Below are positions 1 through 6,732 of a stretch of DNA of 19,964 nt, in pieces. Location: positions 1 to 19,964 of the forward strand of contig DATECS010000186.1 in assembly GCA_035286785.1 (NCBI GenBank), given 5' to 3'. The position numbers and the translations under genes are program-made. The notes beneath the pieces are model-generated. The model made no database searches, was not told where the DNA came from, and saw nothing but the letters and a program-made list of their open reading frames with translations. The stretch's first letter is position 1; each line of letters starts with the position of its first letter. Origin of the DNA: UBA11386 sp035286785 (GTDB lineage Bacteria; Planctomycetota; Planctomycetia; Pirellulales; Thermoguttaceae).

Positions 1-44
1 GAAGGCCCGCCCGCCACTGGGGCTCGTCACCGCTATACGCCCCC

Positions 45-62
45 CGCCGAATCGGCGCTTTT
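45..62 (+). terminator. Weak terminator-like hairpin
   Basis: The sequence CGCCG-AAT-CGGCG forms a 5-bp GC stem with a 3-base loop, followed by CTTTT. This resembles a short rho-independent terminator for a + strand gene ending left of the window. The stem is short and the T tract has only four bases, so this is tentative. Confidence 0.25.
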
Positions 63-110
63 CCGCCCGCCACAGCGCAGATCCGTCGGACGTTATCCTG
101 ACCGACTCAG

Positions 111-147
111 CCGGTTGTCAAGACAACTGGCTATATAATTATTATAG
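111..147 (+). promoter_or_regulatory. Palindromic operator-like site next to AT-rich promoter-like segment
   Basis: Positions 111-130 form a near-perfect palindrome. Its core TTGTC-AA-GACAA (115-126) is perfect, and flanking CC/GG pairs extend it to nine pairs with one wobble. The AT-rich run TATATAATTATTATAG (132-147) follows directly. TTGTCA (115-120) could serve as a -35 with TATTAT (140-145) as a -10 at 19-bp spacing; TATAAT at 134-139 lies too close. The overlap of a palindrome with a promoter-like element suggests a repressor-controlled promoter, possibly for rhaB with a long leader. This is inferred from the sequence pattern only. Confidence 0.3.
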
Positions 148-437
148 TCTCAGTTGGCAAAATCAAGTGGAACGAGAGGAAAACGACTAGTTCCTTCCTA
201 AGTTAACCGCGCGACGGAACGTCGCCAAGAGGGCGCAACAGGAAAACTGGAGGGTTTTTCTCTCATTTTAATATTACTTTTGGGGGGATGCCTTGCCCGG
301 TTATTGCCCATCTGATGACCGATTCATAGGCGTCGTTTGTGAATTCCCACTCTCCCCCATCGCCTGGTCCCTCTAGGGTTATCACCCTAATGATCGCCCA
401 TTGACATTTCGTCGGGTTAAACAGGGGTCCCCAGGGC

Positions 438-475
438 ACTTGACGACCCACCGCCCACTTGACGGCCCGCCGTCC
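438..475. repeat. Two tandem imperfect 19-bp repeats
   Basis: Two adjacent 19-bp units, both beginning ACTTGACG, occupy 438-456 and 457-475 and match at 16 of 19 positions. With only two units this could be a local slippage duplication. No function is evident. Confidence 0.4.
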
Positions 476-569
476 AGCCGACACCATGACGCTCGGAATT
501 CATCGACGGTTGACTGGACACTTCGGCGAGGCACTCTTTTTATTGGCTCAGTAGAAAAAAAGGCGCTGC

Positions 570-2042
570 ATGGCTGAAAAAGCATATTTGGCTGTTGATA
601 TCGGGGCTTCCAGCGGCCGGCACGTCGTCGGTCGTTTCGATGGCCGGCGATTGAAACTCGAGGAAATCTACCGATTCGACAACGGCCCGGTCGACATGGC
701 GGGAAGCCTGTTTTGGGACTTGCCCCATCAATGGACCCACGTCCAACGGGGCTTCCACGCGGCGGCAGCCACGGGAACGCCCATCACCAGCGTCGGCGTG
801 GATACGTGGGGCGTCGATTTCGGCCTTCTGGGACGCGGCGACGTGCTCTTGGGCAATCCCTATCACTATCGCGACGCGCGAACCAACGGCATCCTCCAAC
901 GGGCCTTCGAAATCGTTCCCCGCCGGGAGATTTTTCGTCGCACCGGACTTCAGTTCCTGCAGTTCAACACGCTCTTCCAGTTGCTGGCGATGAAACTGGC
1001 CGGCTCGCCCCTTTTGGACGCGGCCGAAACCCTGCTCATGATGCCCGACCTGTTCCACTGGCTCATGACGGGCGTCAAATGCAACGAGTTCACCGTGGCG
1101 AGCACCAGCCAGATGCGCGACCCGGTGAAAGGGGCCTGGGCCACCGAACTGGTCGAGCAATTCGGATTGCCCTCCAAAATTCTCGGCCGAGTCGAACCGC
1201 CGGGAACGAACCTCGGCCCGATGCGCGGCGGCCTGGGTCTTGCGGCCGACGTGGTCCTGCCCGGCTCGCATGACACGGCCAGCGCCGTCATGGCCGTTCC
1301 TGCCGCCGGACGCCCCGGCAAGCGGCCCGACTGGTGCTACATCAGCGTCGGTACCTGGGCCCTGATGGGCGTCGAGTCGCCCGAACCGGTAGTGAACGAC
1401 CGCGTGCTCGAAATGACTTTCACGAACGAAGGCGGCGTGGGCGGGACCACGCGGCTCTTGAAGAACATCTGCGGGCTGTGGCTCGTGCAAGAATGCCGCC
1501 GGGCGTGGAACCGCGCGGGCCGCAACTGGGGTTGGGAGGATCTCAACCGATTGTCGGCCGCCGCGCCGGCGCGCGAGTCGTTCATTGACCCCGACGCCGC
1601 GGCGTTCCTCGCGCCCGACGACATGCCCGAGGCGATTCGCGGATTCTGCGCCGCGACGGGGCAGAAAGTTCCGAAGGACGAGGGGACCGTGTTGCGCTGC
1701 GCCCTGGACAGCCTGGCGATGAAGTTCCGCTACGTGCTCGGGCGGTGCGAAGGACTCGCCGGCGGACGAATTGAGACGATCCACATGGTCGGCGGCGGAA
1801 TCCAGAACCGCCAGCTCTGCCAGGCCGCGGCCGACGCCTGCGGACGCCGGGTGGTGGCCGGACCGGTCGAGGCCACCGCCACCGGCAACGTCATGACGCA
1901 GGCGGTCGCGGCCGGCGACGTCGGCTCGATCGCCGACGCCCGCGAGGTTGTTCGCGCCAGCTTCGCGGTCGAGCAATACGAACCGCGAGACACGGCCGCG
2001 TGGGACGACGCCTACGAACGGTTTTTGAAAGTCGTCGCCTAA
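570..2042 (+). CDS. rhaB: Rhamnulokinase, FGGY family
   Basis: This 490-residue cytoplasmic sugar kinase phosphorylates L-rhamnulose to L-rhamnulose 1-phosphate with ATP, the second step of L-rhamnose catabolism. The length is that of the RhaB family. The N-terminal phosphate-binding strand VDIGASSGR (9-17) starts FGGY domain I. It is followed by VDTWGVDFG (77-85), NPYHYRDARTNG (96-107) and FLQFNTLFQL. GSHDTASAV (232-240) carries the expected catalytic base D235. The C-terminal nucleotide-binding fold has YISVGTWALMG and, near residue 408, the GGGIQNRQLCQ loop typical of rhamnulokinases. ATG 570 follows AAAAAGG (557-563) at good spacing. No other rhamnose catabolism gene is visible, so the partners lie elsewhere or to the left. 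Confidence 0.95.
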   Translation: MAEKAYLAVDIGASSGRHVVGRFDGRRLKLEEIYRFDNGPVDMAGSLFWDLPHQWTHVQRGFHAAAATGTPITSVGVDTWGVDFGLLGRGDVLLGNPYHYRDARTNGILQRAFEIVPRREIFRRTGLQFLQFNTLFQLLAMKLAGSPLLDAAETLLMMPDLFHWLMTGVKCNEFTVASTSQMRDPVKGAWATELVEQFGLPSKILGRVEPPGTNLGPMRGGLGLAADVVLPGSHDTASAVMAVPAAGRPGKRPDWCYISVGTWALMGVESPEPVVNDRVLEMTFTNEGGVGGTTRLLKNICGLWLVQECRRAWNRAGRNWGWEDLNRLSAAAPARESFIDPDAAAFLAPDDMPEAIRGFCAATGQKVPKDEGTVLRCALDSLAMKFRYVLGRCEGLAGGRIETIHMVGGGIQNRQLCQAAADACGRRVVAGPVEATATGNVMTQAVAAGDVGSIADAREVVRASFAVEQYEPRDTAAWDDAYERFLKVVA

Positions 2043-2044
2043 CC

Positions 2045-2206
2045 GTATTCCTCACGCTCCGCGTGAGGTCGTCCAGATGACGCAGACAAGTAGGGTGGAC
2101 ATCGCCCACCAAGATGTCGAGCTTTCGGGTTAAATTATTGGTGGGCGATGCCCACCCTACGATGACGCAAAGTGGTAACCGACCTCACGCGGAGCGTGAG
2201 GAATAC
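2045..2206. repeat. 162-bp nested inverted-repeat element (REP/MITE-like)
   Basis: The outer arms are 27-bp perfect inverted repeats (2045-2071 and 2180-2206). Each arm contains its own hairpin, CCTCACGC/GCGTGAGG with a 3-base loop. The inner arms are 22-bp inverted repeats with one mismatch (2090-2111 and 2139-2160), each again a hairpin. The right inner arm is GGTGGGC-GAT-GCCCACC (2140-2156). The spacers between outer and inner arms share GATGACGCA as a direct repeat (2076-2084 and 2161-2169), so the symmetry is not a simple foldback. The element fills most of the gap between rhaB and the next gene and could end rhaB transcription or form a cruciform. There is no coding capacity and no clear target-site duplication. 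Confidence 0.85.
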
Positions 2207-2242
2207 AATCGGCAAGTCAAGAACCAACGTGGAGATAACGCG

Positions 2243-3265
2243 ATGATCAAGGTCGGCATTACCGGGCTGGGTTTCATGGGGATGATCCACTATCTGGCCT
2301 ATCAACGCGTGCGCGGCGCGACCGTCGCGGCCGTTTGCGAGGTGGATCGCACCCGGCTGGCCGGCGACTGGCGCGGCATCAAGGGCAACTTCGGTCCCGC
2401 GGGCCGCAAGATGAACCTGGCGGGCATCGCGCGGTACGAAACGCTCGACAAGATGCTGGCCGATCCGGCGATCGATCTGGTGGACATCTGCTTGCCGCCC
2501 GAGACCCACGCCGAGGCCGTGCTCAAGTCGCTCGCGGCCGGCAAGCACGTCTTCTGCGAAAAGCCCATCGCCATAAAACCGGCCGACGCCGAGCGGATGG
2601 TCAAGGCGGCTCGCCGGGCGGGGCGCCAATTGTTGATCGGCCAGGTGCTGCCGTTCATCTCGGCCTATCGGTTCGCCTATCGGCTGGTGACCAGCGGCAA
2701 ATACGGCAAACTGAAGGGCGCCCATTTCAAGCGGATCATCTCCGATCCCGTCTGGATGAAAGACTATTGGGATCCGGCCAAGGGCGGCGGACCGGTGATC
2801 GACCTGAACATCCACGACACCCATTTCGTCCGCCTGCTTTGCGGGATGCCAACGGCCGTCCACACCGTCGGTCGGATGCGCGGCAAGGTGGTCGAGCTGT
2901 TCCACACGCATTTTCTGTTCAAGGACCCCGAGTTGATGGTCACCGTGGCCGGCGGAACGATCGACCAGCAGGGCCGCCCGTTCACCAACGCCTACGAAAT
3001 CTATCTCGACCGGGCGACGATCGTGTTCGACTCGGGGGCCGGATTGCCCGTCACCGTGCTGACCGGCGACGGCCGGGTCAAACGCCCCACGCTCTCCGGC
3101 GGCGACCCGGTCGACGATTTCGCGTTGGAGATTCAAGAGGTCGTCCGCGCGGCCCGCACCAACACGCCGTCACCGTTGTTGGACGGTCAACTGGCGTGCG
3201 ACGCCTTGGCGCTGAGCTACAAGCAGGCCGAATCGGTCGCGAAACGCCGCGTGGTGAAGGTTTGA
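2243..3265 (+). CDS. Gfo/Idh/MocA family NAD(P)-dependent oxidoreductase
   Basis: This predicted 340-residue sugar or polyol dehydrogenase is of the glucose-fructose oxidoreductase / inositol dehydrogenase family. The N-terminal Rossmann fold carries GITGLGFMG (5-13). The family EKP motif is at 106-108, with K107 the expected catalytic lysine. The C-terminal domain opens with GGGPVIDLNIH (181-191), placing D187 and H191 in the D-x-x-x-H catalytic pair. The start at 2243 is chosen because GGAGAT (2231-2236) precedes it and the fold begins there. An in-frame ATG at 2114 would translate part of the palindromic repeat and is unlikely. The position after rhaB suggests carbohydrate metabolism, but the substrate cannot be told from sequence. 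Confidence 0.9.
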   Translation: MIKVGITGLGFMGMIHYLAYQRVRGATVAAVCEVDRTRLAGDWRGIKGNFGPAGRKMNLAGIARYETLDKMLADPAIDLVDICLPPETHAEAVLKSLAAGKHVFCEKPIAIKPADAERMVKAARRAGRQLLIGQVLPFISAYRFAYRLVTSGKYGKLKGAHFKRIISDPVWMKDYWDPAKGGGPVIDLNIHDTHFVRLLCGMPTAVHTVGRMRGKVVELFHTHFLFKDPELMVTVAGGTIDQQGRPFTNAYEIYLDRATIVFDSGAGLPVTVLTGDGRVKRPTLSGGDPVDDFALEIQEVVRAARTNTPSPLLDGQLACDALALSYKQAESVAKRRVVKV

Positions 3266-3454
3266 TTCTCCGAATGGTTAGAAATTGAGCAATCATAAGG
3301 CGGATCAAACAGTGACCACTGGATAAATGCGCAATCCAGGATGCCTCGTGATGTTCGGCGCCATGGCTCAAATTAGAAGTTTGGGGTAATTGGGCAAGGG
3401 CCAGTGGCCGATTGGCGAGCAAATCTCGCCATCCACCCGAGACGGTCCCCAATA

Positions 3455-3471
3455 CATATGCAGTGCATATG
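3455..3471. promoter_or_regulatory. 17-bp perfect palindrome, possible operator
   Basis: CATATGCA-G-TGCATATG is an 8-bp perfect inverted repeat around one central base, in the intergenic region upstream of the polysaccharide cluster. The size and symmetry fit a binding site for a dimeric regulator. A further ATGCA occurs a few bases downstream. No regulator gene is visible, so the role is inferred. Confidence 0.4.
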
Positions 3472-3576
3472 CTCTACCTATGCACTTCGCCGCGCGTCCT
3501 ATCGTTTCGCCCGCGCGACAAGCGTAATCCCAGGGCACTTCGCGTCGGCGTTAGTCACAAAAAAGAGGAACCGCTA

Positions 3577-3605
3577 TTGACCGCAAAATGAGCAGTTGAT
3601 ATCTC
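3577..3605 (+). promoter_or_regulatory. Possible sigma70-type promoter for the polysaccharide cluster
   Basis: TTGACC (3577-3582) matches the -35 consensus at five of six positions. With a 17-bp spacer, TATCTC (3600-3605) falls at the -10 position but matches at only three of six. It lies about 245 bp before the first gene of the cluster. The -35 and the spacing are good and the -10 is weak, so confidence is low. Confidence 0.25.
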
Positions 3606-3848
3606 ATCCTTCACAACTGCCATCCTGGTCACGCCAGCCGAAGAAATTACCTGTTTCACCCGTTCTGGCAGCCTGTTGCGCGGCGGCTTCCGTGGGGCTG
3701 TTGCGGGCGGAAATTCTTTCGCGTTTGGGAAGCGTCCGTGCCGGACAAGGGTGGGCCCGATCCCAGGCCGGAGGGGACGGCCGTCGCGCGGCCGTTGGCT
3801 CTCTCGGACAACGATCAGAGGATGATGAGGATAAAAGAGACAACGTCC

Positions 3849-4754
3849 ATGAGCATTACCTCCTTCATGTTTCATGACATTCGCAATAATGACGACATAC
3901 GCTTTCGCAATCGATACACCCTAAAGCCGTTCTTGACGGTCGCCGAGTTCACGACGCAATTAGACTTCATCGTCTCCAATTATAAGATCATAAGCACCAG
4001 TGAGCTGTTTAGCGTCACCGACAACAACCAATATGCCATTCTAACCTTTGACGACGGCCTCATTGACCACTACCACATACAGCCGCTCCTGAAGGACTAC
4101 AAGATTAGAGGCACCTTTCTCGTTCCGGCGGGAATCCTATTGCATAACGTCGTCATGAAATCCCACAAGATTCAATTCGTTCTATCGGCCGCGGATGAGA
4201 AACAACTCGTCCGGGAGATTCTCGGCCATGTTCGCGATCACGACGCGATTTGGGAACGATTTTCACATTCGCGCTTCACGGATAATTGGTGGACCCCTGA
4301 AATGGTCTTCGTTACGAACTTTCTGCGAAACTATGAAGACCACGAGACAACCAGTTTTATTGTTGATCGCCTATTCGACAAGTACGTCTCCACGGATCAC
4401 GGGTCCTTCGCGCGGCGATTCTATCTCAACCACGGGCAAATAGCCGAAATGATCAAGAATGGCATGGAAATCGGCGGGCACGGATACTACTCGAACGACC
4501 TTACGGCCCTTTCCCACGAAGATCAGCAGACTGACATTGCCAGTACCTTTGAATATATCAAGAGCTTGCGTCAGGACTGCGATCTGTTTTTTTCGTATCC
4601 GAATGGCGGGTTTGATCATAATACCATTGCCCTTATGAAACAGAATCACTGTAAAGTCGCCTATACGACGGAAAGCACATCCGTCGATCGCCTGGAAGAC
4701 GTCGACCTACTGAGATTTCCAAGGATCAGCGCGCCGGAAACGTTACGGAGGTAA
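3849..4754 (+). CDS. Polysaccharide deacetylase (NodB-homology) family protein
   Basis: This 301-residue protein carries the carbohydrate esterase 4 signature. TFDDG (66-70) supplies the catalytic and first metal-binding Asp, and FSYPNGG (248-254) resembles motif 3. Motif 2, normally H-x-x-x-H, reads HGYYS (211-215), so the second metal-ligand His is a Ser. About 120 residues are inserted between motifs 1 and 2, as in long polysaccharide-cluster members. A likely role is removing an acetyl group from an amino sugar in the nucleotide sugar or glycan, perhaps supplying the free amine for the formyltransferase 4 bp downstream. ATG 3849 is chosen because the fold starts there; in-frame ATGs at 3822 and 3825 would add up to nine residues. 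Local base composition is lower in GC than the neighbours (26 of 60 on the 3961 line). The family is clear; activity is less certain. Confidence 0.83.
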   Translation: MSITSFMFHDIRNNDDIRFRNRYTLKPFLTVAEFTTQLDFIVSNYKIISTSELFSVTDNNQYAILTFDDGLIDHYHIQPLLKDYKIRGTFLVPAGILLHNVVMKSHKIQFVLSAADEKQLVREILGHVRDHDAIWERFSHSRFTDNWWTPEMVFVTNFLRNYEDHETTSFIVDRLFDKYVSTDHGSFARRFYLNHGQIAEMIKNGMEIGGHGYYSNDLTALSHEDQQTDIASTFEYIKSLRQDCDLFFSYPNGGFDHNTIALMKQNHCKVAYTTESTSVDRLEDVDLLRFPRISAPETLRR

Positions 4755-4758
4755 CCGT

Positions 4759-5682
4759 ATGCACAAGATCGTGTTGTGCGGAATCCAACAACAGGGCAAG
4801 GACATCATAACGTTCTTGAATCAGCGCGGCATTCAGGTCACCAATATAGTCACCATATCCAGGGAAACCGCCGTCAAGAATCGGTCCGAAACCACCTGGG
4901 TCTCGTACGAGGATATTTCAGACCGACTTGGCATCCCCATCCACTACGCGAACACCTACGGCTTGACTCATCGCGAAGACGTGGAATATTTTGCCCATCA
5001 TAAGTTTGACCTTCTCTTGTTGGGCGGCTGGCAGCGACTGTTCTCCGATGAAATCTTAAGAACCGTCACGTTTAGCATTGGGCAACACGGCAGCCCCGAG
5101 CACCTGCCGAAAGGCAGAGGGCGTTCGCCCCTGAATTGGGCGATCATCCAGGGCAAAAAGAGGCTCATTTGGAATTTGTTCTTGCTCGATAAGGGCGTGG
5201 ACAGCGGTGACGTCATCGATTATCAGATATTTGAGATTAATCCGTTCGATGATTGCAAAACGGTCTATTACAAGGTGTCGACGTCGGTGAAACACATGCT
5301 GGCCAGGAGCATACCAAAACTGCTGGAGGGCCAGTTGACTCCGGTGAAGCAGATCGGGGAGCCCAGCTACCATGAAAAGAGAACCCCGGAGGATGGGAGA
5401 ATTGATTGGAACATGGGCATTGTTGACGTATGTAATTTGATTCGGGGCGTTACCAGACCTTATCCGGGCGCGTTCACGGCGTTTCAGGGCGAGAGAATTC
5501 CGATTTGGAGGGCTCAGGCATGGGACACGATCATTGATTTTTATCAGCACAGCGGCTACGGCGAAATAGTCGAGGTCTTTGAGGACGCCTTTGTCGTGAA
5601 ATGTTATGACGGTTTGCTGTTGGTGACGGATCACGATGACAAAAATGTATTTGTCGGCAAGCGGTATGAAACAGGGTGTTAA
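4759..5682 (+). CDS. Formyltransferase, Fmt/ArnA type, probable sugar N-formyltransferase
   Basis: This 307-residue protein has the N10-formyltetrahydrofolate-dependent transferase fold. The core motif is QHGSPEHLPKGRGRSPLNWAI (its His is H110), followed by VDSGD (147-151), where D148 matches the catalytic Asp. The Asn that normally sits two residues before the His (N-x-H) is Gly here (G108). The C-terminal part has RTPEDGRIDW and LIRGVTRPYPGAF, which strongly resemble the second domain of ArnA and Fmt. ATG 4759 follows GGAGG (4747-4751). The cluster context argues against initiator-tRNA formylation and for N-formylation of an amino sugar. Codon use is AT-richer than in the neighbours (22 of 60 GC on the 5221 line). 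A sugar aminotransferase, the usual partner, is not in the window. Confidence 0.83.
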   Translation: MHKIVLCGIQQQGKDIITFLNQRGIQVTNIVTISRETAVKNRSETTWVSYEDISDRLGIPIHYANTYGLTHREDVEYFAHHKFDLLLLGGWQRLFSDEILRTVTFSIGQHGSPEHLPKGRGRSPLNWAIIQGKKRLIWNLFLLDKGVDSGDVIDYQIFEINPFDDCKTVYYKVSTSVKHMLARSIPKLLEGQLTPVKQIGEPSYHEKRTPEDGRIDWNMGIVDVCNLIRGVTRPYPGAFTAFQGERIPIWRAQAWDTIIDFYQHSGYGEIVEVFEDAFVVKCYDGLLLVTDHDDKNVFVGKRYETGC

Positions 5683-5742
5683 GAAGTCATCCATCGCCTG
5701 GAATTGAAAAAACCCTGGCCATGAGTGGAGGATCTTGCTGTC

Positions 5743-6732
5743 ATGGAAGTCCGCGTATCCGTTCTGCTGCCCACGTACAATCGCGCGCCGTTGTTGCGGG
5801 GAGTGCTGGAAAGATTGCTCTCGCAACCGATGCGCGACATTGAAATCATCGTCATGGACGATGGCTCTCAAGACGACACTCGCGCCGTGGCGGCCTCGCT
5901 CCAAGATGAGAGGGTTCGCTATTATTATCGGGATCATGCGGGGATGACCGCCAACGTCAACGAAGCACTGAGCCTATCCACGGGCCCCTATGTGATCGTG
6001 TTGCATGACCACGACATCACGGAGCCTGATATCCTCATGGAATATGCGGACGTCCTCGACCGAAACCCAACCGCGGCGTTCGCCTTTTGCGGCTACATCT
6101 ACGTCGACTGCGAAGCCAAAGCCGAAACGCAGCGTTTGGTTCATGATTGGCCGGAGTTATTGCGAGGACGCGAGTTCTTGCGGAACGTTCTTTTGCCGAA
6201 AATCAGCAGCCCCGTGCTGATTTTCTCCATGATAAAAAGAAAATTCATCCAGGAGCGGTTCCTGGACTCCGCCGTCGGCCCATGCGCCGACGTGGAACTT
6301 TGGCACCGGTTGGCGTCGGTCGCCGACGTGGCCTACGTCCAACGCCCGTTGCTCAAGGTCCGCGAGCGGGATTCGTCGAGCATGTTTTACGGGGCCGGCG
6401 CGACGGTGGAAATGTCGGAAACGCTACTCAACGCCAAGAAGCAATATTTACGGTTCCTTCCGGGTTGGCGGCAACGGCAACTGATGCGGCTTCGATGGCG
6501 GTTCCAAGTCGACGGCACCGGAATCTATATTCTTTGGAAGGCGTTCGAAACCGACGATCGAAAAGCGATGAACGCTATGCTTTCGTGGGTCCGTCGCGAA
6601 GGATCCATGGCGGGATACCTGCTGTTGCTCGGCTTGTCTCGTCTTTCCGGCCGTTGCGGCGCTTCATTGCTGCGATTGGTTCGGCGAGTTTACCGCGCGA
6701 TATGGCCAAAGTCGAGCGTGAAACCGGCATGA
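5743..6732 (+). CDS. Glycosyltransferase family 2
   Basis: This 329-residue GT-A fold inverting glycosyltransferase is cytoplasmic or membrane-associated and would add one sugar to the lipid-linked repeat unit. The N-terminus VSVLLPTYNRAPLL (5-18) is the family opening. It is followed by VMDDGSQDDT (38-46 region) for nucleotide binding and HDHD (88-91), the D-x-D metal motif. An EVRERDSSS-like segment lies beyond residue 200, and no clear membrane segment is seen. ATG 5743 follows GGAGG (5727-5731) at 11 bp; a GTG at 5725 would add six residues. The 60-bp gap upstream is larger than most here, and base composition returns towards the high-GC background within this gene. Its stop overlaps the flippase start as ATGA. 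The donor sugar is unknown. Confidence 0.9.
   Translation: MEVRVSVLLPTYNRAPLLRGVLERLLSQPMRDIEIIVMDDGSQDDTRAVAASLQDERVRYYYRDHAGMTANVNEALSLSTGPYVIVLHDHDITEPDILMEYADVLDRNPTAAFAFCGYIYVDCEAKAETQRLVHDWPELLRGREFLRNVLLPKISSPVLIFSMIKRKFIQERFLDSAVGPCADVELWHRLASVADVAYVQRPLLKVRERDSSSMFYGAGATVEMSETLLNAKKQYLRFLPGWRQRQLMRLRWRFQVDGTGIYILWKAFETDDRKAMNAMLSWVRREGSMAGYLLLLGLSRLSGRCGASLLRLVRRVYRAIWPKSSVKPA

Larger units (their letters stand above)
1..569. other. Left-edge non-coding region
   Basis: I see no convincing gene in this stretch. Short reading frames exist on both strands, but none has a recognisable domain or a good ribosome binding site. Base composition is uneven: GC-rich at 1-110, AT-rich around 131-175 and 255-285, then GC-rich again. 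It contains a terminator-like hairpin (45-62), a palindrome beside an AT-rich promoter-like segment (111-147), a 6-bp hairpin TAGGGT/ACCCTA with a 4-base loop (374-389), and two imperfect tandem copies of a 19-bp unit (438-475). It probably separates an upstream transcription unit, outside the window, from rhaB. Confidence 0.5.
3266..3848. other. 583-bp intergenic region between sugar-metabolism pair and polysaccharide cluster
   Basis: No convincing gene is present. The visible elements are small: CAGTG-AC-CACTG, a TGGCGAG/CTCGCCA hairpin with a 5-base loop (3413-3431), the 17-bp palindrome at 3455-3471, a possible promoter (TTGACC 3577-3582, TATCTC 3600-3605, 17-bp spacing), and GC hairpins at 3734-3746 and 3777-3795 (ACGGCC/GGCCGT). 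This is the longest gap before a run of 15 same-strand genes, so the cluster promoter and its control sites most likely lie here. Confidence 0.55.

Noticed and set aside
374..389. TAGGGT/ACCCTA hairpin as a terminator
   Set aside because: The stem is 6 bp without a following T tract, so it is not convincing as an intrinsic terminator.
438..475. Tandem 19-bp units as the start of a CRISPR array
   Set aside because: There are only two adjacent imperfect units without spacers, and no cas genes nearby.
263..487. 74-codon frame on the - strand in the left intergenic region
   Set aside because: The translation looks somewhat protein-like (EWEFTNDAYESVIRW), but I recognise no family, and there is no supporting context. 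It could be a gene remnant, which I cannot show.
540..1976. 478-codon open frame on the - strand opposite rhaB
   Set aside because: It is antisense to a clear rhamnulokinase, with no recognisable domain and His/Gly/Ala/Arg-rich composition typical of shadow frames in GC-rich genes.
2135..3136. 333-codon open frame on the - strand opposite the Gfo/Idh gene, running into the repeat element
   Set aside because: It mirrors a well-conserved dehydrogenase, has no domain of its own and would translate the palindromic repeat.
6147..6728. Long N-terminal extension of the flippase
   Set aside because: This part lies entirely inside the GT2 gene in another frame and is Arg-rich without membrane segments. 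The ATGA at 6729 is the natural start.
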